DNA of 8,205 nt from Lachnospiraceae bacterium (lineage in GTDB: Bacteria > Bacillota > Clostridia > Lachnospirales > Lachnospiraceae), in assembly GCA_016301965.1 (NCBI GenBank), contig JAEDOO010000085.1:1-8205 (forward strand). Direction: 5' to 3'. The notes beneath the pieces were generated by a model, which was given only the letters and a program-made list of their open reading frames with translations, did not search any database and was not told the DNA's origin. The translations under genes and the position numbers were made by a program. Shown here in pieces: positions 1-5,814 of the stretch (within the stretch, counting starts at the first letter, position 1; the number at the start of each line of letters is the position of its first letter).

Positions 1-1
1 T

Positions 2-43
2 ATCAATCTGAAACCGGGTATTGTTGGATGGTATGAACATTAA
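2..43 (+). CDS. C-terminal end of an unidentified gene (partial)
   Basis: One frame is open from the window edge and ends at TAA 41-43, giving the tail INLKPGIVGWYEH. It stops 17 bases before the next start codon, the spacing expected inside an operon, and the next gene's ribosome binding site falls in that gap. Thirteen residues are too few to name a family. The call rests on position and on the plausible, non-repetitive tail. Confidence 0.35.
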   Translation: MNLKPGIVGWYEH

Positions 44-60
44 CAGACGAGGTAAAACAA

Positions 61-672
61 ATGGGTAAAAGCAAATATGTGATTACGGTGACGCGACAAT
101 TCGGCAGTATGGGACGCCCCATCGCGAGGAAAATGGCCGAAAAGCTGAATATCAGCTATTACGACCGCGATCTGGTGGATCAGGCGGCAAAGAAACTGAA
201 TCTACCGGTGTCCACAGTCAACGAAGAGGAAGAGTACGCGGAGAAAAAGATTCAGAATCCTTTCGAAGCCATGCGTTTTCCTCTTGGATTTAGAACCAGT
301 TCCACGCAGGACCAGATCTTTGAGGCACAGAAAAACATCATCAAGTTTCTGGCAGAGAAAGAGACCTGCATTATTGTAGGCCGCTGCTCGGACTTCGTGC
401 TCAGTGATATGGACAACGCGATCCACATTTACATCTATGCTTCCTATGAAGCCAGACTGAAACACTGTATTGAAGATCTCCATCTGAGTGAGTCCGAAGC
501 CCGTAAAATGATGGCTTCTGTAGATGAGGCCAGAGAAGTGTATCACATGAATTATGCAGGGTATAAGCCGGACGACAAGCGCTTCAAGGATATCATGATC
601 GATTCCAGCATGCTGGGCGTGGAGGGAACGGCGGATTATCTGATTGAGCTGATTCAGAGAAAGTTTGACTGA
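61..672 (+). CDS. Cytidylate kinase-like family protein
   Basis: This 203-residue protein resembles the 'cytidylate kinase-like' family, P-loop proteins related to CMP kinase (Cmk) and probably cytoplasmic. The family N-terminus is recognisable: a strand (VITVTRQFG, residues 7-15), then GSMGRPIARKMAEKL (15-29), then YYDRDLVDQAAKKL (34-46). A second conserved patch, IIVGRCSDFVL, lies at 104-114. The first loop reads G15-S-M-G-R-P rather than the canonical GxxxxGK[ST], so the usual Walker A lysine is absent. Family members share this, and their substrate is not established; true CMP kinase activity should not be assumed. The ATG at 61 is supported by GAGGT at 49-53, 7 bases upstream. It appears to be the last gene of an operon, since a strong terminator follows at 763-810. 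Family assignment is firm, biochemical role is not. Confidence 0.85.
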   Translation: MGKSKYVITVTRQFGSMGRPIARKMAEKLNISYYDRDLVDQAAKKLNLPVSTVNEEEEYAEKKIQNPFEAMRFPLGFRTSSTQDQIFEAQKNIIKFLAEKETCIIVGRCSDFVLSDMDNAIHIYIYASYEARLKHCIEDLHLSESEARKMMASVDEAREVYHMNYAGYKPDDKRFKDIMIDSSMLGVEGTADYLIELIQRKFD

Positions 673-762
673 TTATTGTTCCGGTGAGGGTTTCCATGAA
701 ATTTTTTCCCGGATTGCAATCCTGATGCAGCAAAGCGGCTGCAGCGTGTAGAGCAAATGTAT

Positions 763-810
763 AAAAGAGTTTCGCTATAACAGTAAATTCGTTATGGCGA
801 AACTCTTTTT
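763..810 (+). terminator. Intrinsic terminator after the cytidylate kinase-like gene
   Basis: The arms 763-781 and 791-809 form a 19-bp stem with a single G-T pair (776/796) around a 9-base loop, and the 3' arm ends in a run of T (806-810). It lies 90 bases past the stop at 672. The complement of the left arm also gives a short U-rich end, so weak activity in the other direction is possible. The 90 bases between stop and stem hold nothing else I can recognise. Confidence 0.85.
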
Positions 811-863
811 GCATGCGGGTCGTTGGAGCTTTTTATGGAAACTTTTTAATACCTCCAGATAAA

Positions 864-897
864 AGCATAGAAGTATCCCCCTTTCCTATGCTATGAT
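864..897 (+). promoter_or_regulatory. Promoter with overlapping inverted repeat, upstream of the GTPase-NYN gene
   Basis: TATGAT at 892-897 is preceded by TG-N (889-891), making an extended -10. A weak -35 (TAGAAG, 868-873) sits 18 bases upstream. A 7-bp inverted repeat, AGCATAG (864-870) and CTATGCT (886-892), overlaps both elements. It could be an operator, or chance given the low -35 quality. Transcription would begin near 904, about 30 bases before the start codon. Confidence 0.55.
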
Positions 898-935
898 AGT
901 AAACAGGCAAATATAGACAGAAAGGGGCATTTTCT

Positions 936-3764
936 ATGGAAGATACCTTAAAAAATAAAGCCGCTATGCCGACAAAGAATATTTGTCTTGGCATTCTTGC
1001 CCATGTGGATGCCGGCAAGACAACACTCTCGGAGTGTTTGCTCTACGAGACCGGCGCGATCCGCAGCATGGGAAGGGTGGATCATAAGGATACTTTTCTT
1101 GATACAGATGCTATGGAAAAGGAGAGGGGCATTACGATTTTTTCCAAGCAGGCGGTGGTGAACTGGCAGGGAACAAAGATTACGCTGTTAGATACGCCGG
1201 GTCATGTGGATTTTTCTGCGGAGGCGGAGAGGGTACTGCAGGTGCTTGATGCAGCGGTGCTGGTGATCAGCGGCAGCGATGGTGTGCAGGGACACACGGA
1301 GACGCTGTGGAAGCTTCTTCGTCAGCATAATGTTCCGGTTTTTCTTTTCATTAACAAGATGGATCTTGTGGGGACGGACAAGGCAGCAGTCCTGGCAGAT
1401 CTGAAAAAACGGCTCAATGAGAATTGTCAGGATTTTTCATTTCTAAGTGAAGCACATTATTTCAAAAATGCAATATCTGATGAAAAAACAGAATCGTCAA
1501 ATGTTTCTGGAACCAAAGCAGGAAATAACGATGCAGAACTGATCGAATTTTTTGAAAATGCGGCTATGAGCGATGAGGAAGCACTGGAGGAATTTCTGGA
1601 AACCGAGCGATTGTCCATAGAAACGCTGGGACGTTTGATTCGGGAAAGACATCTGTTCCCCTGCTTTTTCGGCTCAGCGTTAAAGGGTGAAGGCGTGCGG
1701 GAACTTCTGGAGGGCATCACCGCTTGTACCGGAACGAAAAAGTGGCCCGGTCAGTTTGGTGCCCGGGTGTTTAAAATTTCCCGGGATGAGCAGGGCAATC
1801 GTCTGACTCATATGAAGATCACCGGAGGCAGTCTGAAGGTGAAATCTACGTTGACGAATGCAAATACTCTGGGGCAAAACGGGCAGAAAGTAACAGGGGA
1901 AGAAGTCTGGGAGGAGAAAGCAGACCAGATCCGCATGTATTCCGGAAGCAAATTTACACTGGCGGAGGAAGCCGAGGCAGGATGTGTCTGTGCAGTGAAG
2001 GGGCTTTCAAAGACCTGGCCGGGACAGGCCCTTGGTGCGGAAAAAGGTGTACAGCAGCCCCTTTTGCAGCCAGTGCTGACATACACTGTATTGCCGGAAG
2101 AGGGATGCGACATACATCTTTTGTTAAAAAATCTTCGGCTTTTGGAGGAAGAGGATCCCCAGTTACATGTGGTATGGCAGGAGAAGTTAAAAGAGATTCA
2201 TCTACAGCTGATGGGGGCCGTACAGCTGGAGGTCGTAAAACGCATGATCTGGGATCGTTTCCACGTGGAAGTGGAATTTGGTCCGGGAAACATTCTTTAT
2301 AGGGAGACCATAGAGAATACGGTGGAAGGTGTAGGTCATTTTGAACCGCTGCGTCACTATGCTGAGGCACATCTTTTACTGGAACCGGCGGAGCGCGGCA
2401 GCGGGCTGACCTTTGCTACAGCCTGCAGCGAGGATGTGCTGGATCTGAACTGGCAGCGCCTGATTTTGACACATCTGGCGGAGAAGGAACATGTGGGTGT
2501 GCTGACGGGAGCACCGATTACCGATATGCGTATCACTGTGCTGACGGGACGGGCGCATACGAAGCATACAGAGGGCGGAGATTTCCGCCAGGCTACATAC
2601 CGGGCTCTGCGGCAGGGACTGATGCAGGCAAAGAGCATCCTTTTGGAACCCTGGTACAGCTTTCGCCTGGAAGTCCCGCAGGAACAGCTGGGACGTGCAA
2701 TGTCAGATATTCAGCGGATGAATGGCCGGTTTGATGCGCCTGAAATGGATGAGGATATGGCGATACTGACGGGAAGCGCGCCGGTGTCTGAAATGCGGGA
2801 GTATATGACGGAAGTCCATGCCTATACCAAAGGCCGCGGACGATTCAGCTGCAGTCTGAAGGGATATGAGCTCTGTCATAATGCAGACGAAGTTATTGCT
2901 GCTGCAGGATATGATCCGGAAAGTGATGTGGAAAATACGCCGGATTCCGTATTTTGTGCCCACGGCGCCGGCTTTATCGTGCGCTGGGATCAAGTGAAGG
3001 AACATATGCATGTGGAAAGCGGCTGGCAGCCCGATGAAGATGAGCCTGAGGAAGAACTCTATGCGCCGCAGCCGGAAAGAAAGCCGGTGCCAAAGGATCA
3101 TTCTTTGTATGGGTCCTGGAAGGAAGACAGAGAGCTGGAAGAAATTTTTAACCGTACGTTTGGTTCTAAGGGAGAACGGGTCATTCCTTCGTATCACAGG
3201 GTAAGTTATGGCAGCCGGAGTGGCAGAAGTGAAGCCTCTTTGGCGGCAACTGCGGCCTATCGGGAAGCTCATGTCCGTCCGGCCGGAGTACAGAAGGATT
3301 ACCTGCTGGTGGATGGTTATAATATTATTTTTGCCTGGGATGAATTAAAGGAGCTGGCAAAAGATAATCTGGATGCCGCCCGGCTGAAGCTGATGGATAT
3401 GCTGTGTAATTATCAGGGGTTCACCCGCTGTGAGCTGATCTGTGTGTTTGACGCTTATAAAGTCAAAGGCGGCACGGGTGAGGTAAGCATGTATCACAAC
3501 ATCCATGTGGTATACACTAAGGAAGCTCAGACGGCGGATGCCTATATCGAAAAGACGTCAAAGGAACTGGCACAGAAGCACAAGGTACGGGTCGCAACTT
3601 CGGATGCATTGGAGCAGATAATCGTCATGGGACACGGTGCTGTCCGGGTGTCTGCCCGGGAGCTGCATGAAGAATTAGAGCAGATTGCGGCCCAGATGCA
3701 GGAATACTACCGTGACAAAGAGGAAAAGTTTGTCAACCGACCGTTTGATGCCAATAGGGAATAA
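936..3764 (+). CDS. Tet(M)/EF-G-like translational GTPase fused to a C-terminal YacP/Rae1-type NYN ribonuclease domain
   Basis: The N-terminal two thirds is a full ribosomal-protection-type GTPase: G1 AHVDAGKT (22-29), switch I RGIT (64-67), G3 DTPGH with catalytic-type H90 (86-90), G4 NKMD (140-143) and G5 SAL (247-249). Domain II spans about 273-375, III 378-449, IV 457-565 and V 570-655. A linker with CAHGAGF (674-680) and an acidic, proline-rich stretch follows. Residues 788-930 form a NYN (PIN-like) domain resembling YacP/Rae1: VDGYNII (792-798), CVFDAY (836-841), QTADAYIEK and VATSDALEQ, giving candidate metal-binding acids D793, D839, D868 and D890. Tet(M) is about 640 residues, so the extra 300 are the extension. 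Tet(M) and EF-G act at the ribosomal A site and Rae1 cuts mRNA there, so a role in ribosome rescue or quality control is inferred. The tip loop of domain IV (541-551) lacks Tet(M)'s SPVS, making tetracycline resistance doubtful. AAAGGGG at 921-927 supports ATG 936. It is apparently monocistronic. Confidence 0.9.
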   Translation: MEDTLKNKAAMPTKNICLGILAHVDAGKTTLSECLLYETGAIRSMGRVDHKDTFLDTDAMEKERGITIFSKQAVVNWQGTKITLLDTPGHVDFSAEAERVLQVLDAAVLVISGSDGVQGHTETLWKLLRQHNVPVFLFINKMDLVGTDKAAVLADLKKRLNENCQDFSFLSEAHYFKNAISDEKTESSNVSGTKAGNNDAELIEFFENAAMSDEEALEEFLETERLSIETLGRLIRERHLFPCFFGSALKGEGVRELLEGITACTGTKKWPGQFGARVFKISRDEQGNRLTHMKITGGSLKVKSTLTNANTLGQNGQKVTGEEVWEEKADQIRMYSGSKFTLAEEAEAGCVCAVKGLSKTWPGQALGAEKGVQQPLLQPVLTYTVLPEEGCDIHLLLKNLRLLEEEDPQLHVVWQEKLKEIHLQLMGAVQLEVVKRMIWDRFHVEVEFGPGNILYRETIENTVEGVGHFEPLRHYAEAHLLLEPAERGSGLTFATACSEDVLDLNWQRLILTHLAEKEHVGVLTGAPITDMRITVLTGRAHTKHTEGGDFRQATYRALRQGLMQAKSILLEPWYSFRLEVPQEQLGRAMSDIQRMNGRFDAPEMDEDMAILTGSAPVSEMREYMTEVHAYTKGRGRFSCSLKGYELCHNADEVIAAAGYDPESDVENTPDSVFCAHGAGFIVRWDQVKEHMHVESGWQPDEDEPEEELYAPQPERKPVPKDHSLYGSWKEDRELEEIFNRTFGSKGERVIPSYHRVSYGSRSGRSEASLAATAAYREAHVRPAGVQKDYLLVDGYNIIFAWDELKELAKDNLDAARLKLMDMLCNYQGFTRCELICVFDAYKVKGGTGEVSMYHNIHVVYTKEAQTADAYIEKTSKELAQKHKVRVATSDALEQIIVMGHGAVRVSARELHEELEQIAAQMQEYYRDKEEKFVNRPFDANRE

Positions 3765-3795
3765 GTCTGGACTTAGAAAGCTAAGGCCAGGCTTA
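3762..3795 (+). other. Hairpin enclosing the stop codon of the GTPase-NYN gene
   Basis: Bases 3762-3770 pair with 3787-3795 (9 bp, one G-T). After an A/G mismatch, 3772-3776 pair with 3781-3785 around a 4-base loop. The TAA stop (3762-3764) is the base of the stem. A run of seven T lies at 3813-3819, but 17 bases past the stem, so this is at best a weak or non-canonical terminator. It may instead protect the mRNA 3' end. Confidence 0.5.
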
Positions 3796-3807
3796 ACAAA
3801 TTTAGTA

Positions 3808-3836
3808 TTGACTTTTTTTCTCATTTTTCATATCTT
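3808..3836 (+). promoter_or_regulatory. Promoter of the NiCo riboswitch-exporter transcript
   Basis: TTGACT (3808-3813, five of six consensus bases) and TATCTT (3831-3836, four of six) are separated by exactly 17 bases. Transcription would start near 3843, about 36 bases before the aptamer. A perfect 12-bp palindrome, AAAGAATTCTTT (3843-3854), lies at the predicted start site. Confidence 0.6.
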
Positions 3837-3878
3837 ATGGTGAAAGAATTCTTTGCACTGCATATTGCTACAGTACAA

Positions 3879-3967
3879 ACTGAACAGGCACCGGTATGTA
3901 TATTCCGGGATGGCCGGGTCACGGATGAGATGTGACAGCAGATGAATACAGACATCTGTGGGACAGT
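3879..3967 (+). promoter_or_regulatory. NiCo (czcD-type) Co2+/Ni2+ riboswitch aptamer
   Basis: The order of conserved elements matches the four-way-junction NiCo riboswitch as I remember it. P1 is ACTG (3879-3882) with CAGT (3964-3967). The junction strand AACAGGCA follows (3883-3890). P2 is CCGG/CCGG (3891-3894, 3905-3908). The GCCGGG segment is at 3913-3918. P3 is TCAC/GTGA (3919-3922, 3932-3935). P4 is CAGATG/CATCTG (3939-3944, 3953-3958), and TGGGACAGT closes the element (3959-3967). The P4 segment and TGTGGGACAGT are nearly identical to the known RNA. P1 and P2 are short here. The 3' halves of P4 and P1 are also the left arm of the terminator at 3951-4001, so metal binding should block termination and switch the downstream exporter on, the known direction for this class. 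The downstream gene is a metal exporter, which agrees. Confidence 0.85.
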
Positions 3968-4001
3968 AGATACTTTACTGCGTCCCGCAGGTGTCTTTTT
4001 T
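3951..4001 (+). terminator. Riboswitch-controlled intrinsic terminator (expression platform)
   Basis: GACATCTGTGGGAC (3951-3964) pairs with GTCCCGCAGGTGTC (3982-3995), 14 bp with two G-T pairs. It is extended by AGTA/TACT (3965-3968, 3976-3979) and followed by six T (3996-4001). Its left arm contains the 3' strands of aptamer stems P4 and P1, so the terminator and the folded aptamer exclude each other. It lies 74 bases before the exporter's start codon. Confidence 0.9.
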
Positions 4002-4075
4002 GTTGCCAGAATAGAGATTTCAGGGAAGAACAGGCAGATAACCTGTGCAAGAAAAAAGATCTTTGGAGGTAAGTT

Positions 4076-4987
4076 ATGGAAACAATGAGTAAGCAGGATT
4101 TACAAAAACAGGATCAAAAAGCAGCTATGCGTGTGTCCACTGTCAGTATTGCGGTTAATGTGATATTGTCACTCTTAAAACTGATTGCTGGTCTGGTAGC
4201 TTCTTCCGGCGCTATGGTATCGGATGCCATTCATTCTGCATCCGATGTGTTCAGCACTATCATTGTGATGATTGGTGTGCATATTTCCGGAAAACAGGCG
4301 GATGAGGAGCATCCTTATGGTCATGAGCGTATGGAATGTGTGGCGGCCATTATTCTGGCAGTGATGCTGGCACTGACCGGTGTGGGCATCGGTTCGGCGG
4401 GCATTAAAAATATTCTCAGCGGTGATTATGCCAGTCTGGCTGTTCCGGGTATGCTGGCCTTATGGGCAGCAGTAATCTCTATCGTGGTGAAAGAATGGAT
4501 GTTTCACTACACCATGCACACAGCCAAAAAGATCAACTCAGGTGCGTTAAAGGCAGATGCCTGGCATCACAGAAGTGACGCGCTGTCCTCTGTGGGTGCG
4601 CTGATTGGTATCAGTTTTGCGCGTTTTGGATTTCCTATCATGGATTCCGTAGCCAGTGTAGTGATCTGTGTATTTATTTTAAAAGCGGCCTACGATATTT
4701 TTAAAGACGCTGTGGATAAGATGGTGGATCATGCCTGCGATACAGAGACCGTGGAGACAATGACACAGCTGATCGGCAGTATCGAAGGGGTGGAAGGCGT
4801 CAAGGTTGTTAATACAAGACTTTTCGGTTCCCGAATCTATCTGGATGTTGTTATCGAGGCTGATGGGCAGAAGACACTGGAAGAGGCCCACGATATTGCC
4901 AGAAACGTTCATGATGCCATCGAAGAAAAGTTTGTGGATGTAAAGCATTGTATGGTGCATGTGGATCCGAAGAAGATAGATGCGTAA
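4076..4987 (+). CDS. Cation diffusion facilitator (CDF) metal exporter, probably Co2+/Ni2+
   Basis: This 303-residue inner-membrane protein belongs to the CDF family, proton-coupled exporters of divalent metals that usually work as dimers. Hydrophobic segments lie at about 22-43, 57-71, 86-108, 122-145, 170-184 and 188-206, fitting six helices. The transport-site motifs are H53-x3-D57 in the second helix and H164-x3-D168 in the fifth. HPYGHERME (79-87) is the family signature after helix two. Residues from about 215 form the cytoplasmic metal-sensing domain, ending HCMVHVDP (291-298). Motifs alone do not fix the metal, but the NiCo riboswitch in its leader makes cobalt or nickel the best inference, with zinc or others possible as side substrates. 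The ATG at 4076 is preceded by GGAGGT (4065-4070) at 5 bases; ATG 4085 is an alternative. It is a single-gene transcript closed by the terminator at 5073-5132. Confidence 0.92.
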   Translation: METMSKQDLQKQDQKAAMRVSTVSIAVNVILSLLKLIAGLVASSGAMVSDAIHSASDVFSTIIVMIGVHISGKQADEEHPYGHERMECVAAIILAVMLALTGVGIGSAGIKNILSGDYASLAVPGMLALWAAVISIVVKEWMFHYTMHTAKKINSGALKADAWHHRSDALSSVGALIGISFARFGFPIMDSVASVVICVFILKAAYDIFKDAVDKMVDHACDTETVETMTQLIGSIEGVEGVKVVNTRLFGSRIYLDVVIEADGQKTLEEAHDIARNVHDAIEEKFVDVKHCMVHVDPKKIDA

Positions 4988-5072
4988 GGGATATTGCATA
5001 AGAACTATAAGACAATTGAGCACTATTTTTAATGGATAGAAATTAAGATACAGCAAATTAATTAAAAAGAGA

Positions 5073-5132
5073 GCGGCAGAAGGATACATTTTTCTCACAG
5101 GAGAAAGATACATCCTTTTGCTGTATTTTTTT
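5073..5132 (+). terminator. Intrinsic terminator after the CDF exporter
   Basis: The arms 5073-5085 and 5112-5124 form a 13-bp stem including several G-T pairs. An inner TTTCTC/GAGAAA stem (5091-5096, 5101-5106) is capped by ACAG. A run of seven T (5126-5132) follows. It lies 86 bases past the exporter stop. Confidence 0.8.
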
Positions 5133-5234
5133 ATATATTTTTACTGTGCTGCAGCGGACAGGAGACAGCTTCGTTTAAAGAAATATTCGAAAAAGCTATC
5201 TGCAGATGCAATTGAGGATATTCTGCCTGAATCT

Positions 5235-5545
5235 CCAGGAAAAAAAGTCGTATACATAGCTGGTTTGGAGGTAAAGAAATATTTTTTGGATAAAACATCC
5301 GGATCATGGGCAGCAGGAGGAACAAATTGGATGTAATCAGCGGACCAGAAGTCAAAACATCCAAAAAGAAGCGAAATGCCATGTGGAAATGGATGTAAAG
5401 AACAATTTTTGGAGATAACATCCAATTTATGGGTGACAGGAGGATAAATTGGATGTAAGCAGCAGATCAGGGATAAAACATCCAGACGCAAGCTATATGT
5501 GGAGTTGATTTGGAGGAAAATGTGTAGTTTGGGCAAATTACATCC
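5235..5545. repeat. Degenerate repeat array of about 61 bp, two alternating forms with inverted ACATCC/GGATGT ends
   Basis: ACATCC recurs at 5295, 5357, 5418, 5478 and 5540 (steps of 62, 61, 60 and 62) and GGATGT at 5329, 5391 and 5451. Two forms alternate. Form A (5295-5356 and 5418-5477) contains CAGGAGG and AAATTGGATGTAA; the two copies are about 70% identical by hand alignment. Form B (5357-5417, with weaker copies at about 5235-5294 and 5478-5539) contains TGGA(T/G)GTAAAGAA followed by a T-run. In the copy at 5418, ACATCCAATTTAT (5418-5430) and ATAAATTGGATGT (5444-5456) form a perfect 13-bp stem. The step is not a multiple of three, and open frames here read differently in each copy, so protein coding is unlikely. 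The array fills most of the 560-base gap after 5132; the remainder shows no promoter or gene I can support. Function unknown. Confidence 0.75.
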
Positions 5546-5694
5546 ACTTCTTGGATTGCGACTTGCTATCCCGCATATTTTCCGTTATCATGGACAAAGA
5601 CAAAAGGCGATAACATTAAAAGAAAGCAAAGAACAGTCAAAAACAAAGAATAAGAGAAATCAAATAAGAAAAAGGCATAACAAGACCAATATTT

Positions 5695-5802
5695 CCAACA
5701 GGGCCAGCAAAGCCAACAGGGCCAGTAAAGCCAACAGGGCCAGCAAAGCCAACAAGGCCAGCAAAGCCAACAAGGCCAGCAAACCAAACAAGGCCAGCAA
5801 GC
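5695..5802 (+). repeat. 18-bp tandem repeat, six copies
   Basis: The unit CCAACAGGGCCAGCAAAG begins at 5695, 5713, 5731, 5749, 5767 and 5785, with one to four changes per copy that increase toward the 3' end. In the frame of the ABC-F fragment it reads PTGPAK, then PTRPAK. The other two forward frames read ASKANR-like and QQGQQS-like repeats, the latter broken by one TAA in copy two. It ends a few codons before recognisable ABC-F sequence. Replication slippage is the likely origin. Confidence 0.9.
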
Positions 5803-5814
5803 CCAGCAAAACAA

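Noticed and set aside
1418..1570. AT-rich stretch inside the GTPase domain as a possible insertion
   Set aside because: The distance between the NKMD and SAL motifs is close to that in Tet(M), so it is a variable loop rather than added sequence.
5118..5336. Possible 72-residue protein after the exporter terminator
   Set aside because: It begins inside the terminator hairpin, has no ribosome binding site, matches no family and runs into the repeat array.
5141..5536. Minus-strand frame of 131 residues with LDV...LHP repeats
   Set aside because: The periodic residues come from the DNA repeat. The 60-62 base step is not kept in frame between units, and no start signal is visible.
5235..5545. 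CRISPR array
   Set aside because: Repeats are degenerate and cover nearly the whole period. There are no conserved repeats separated by unique spacers, and no cas genes.
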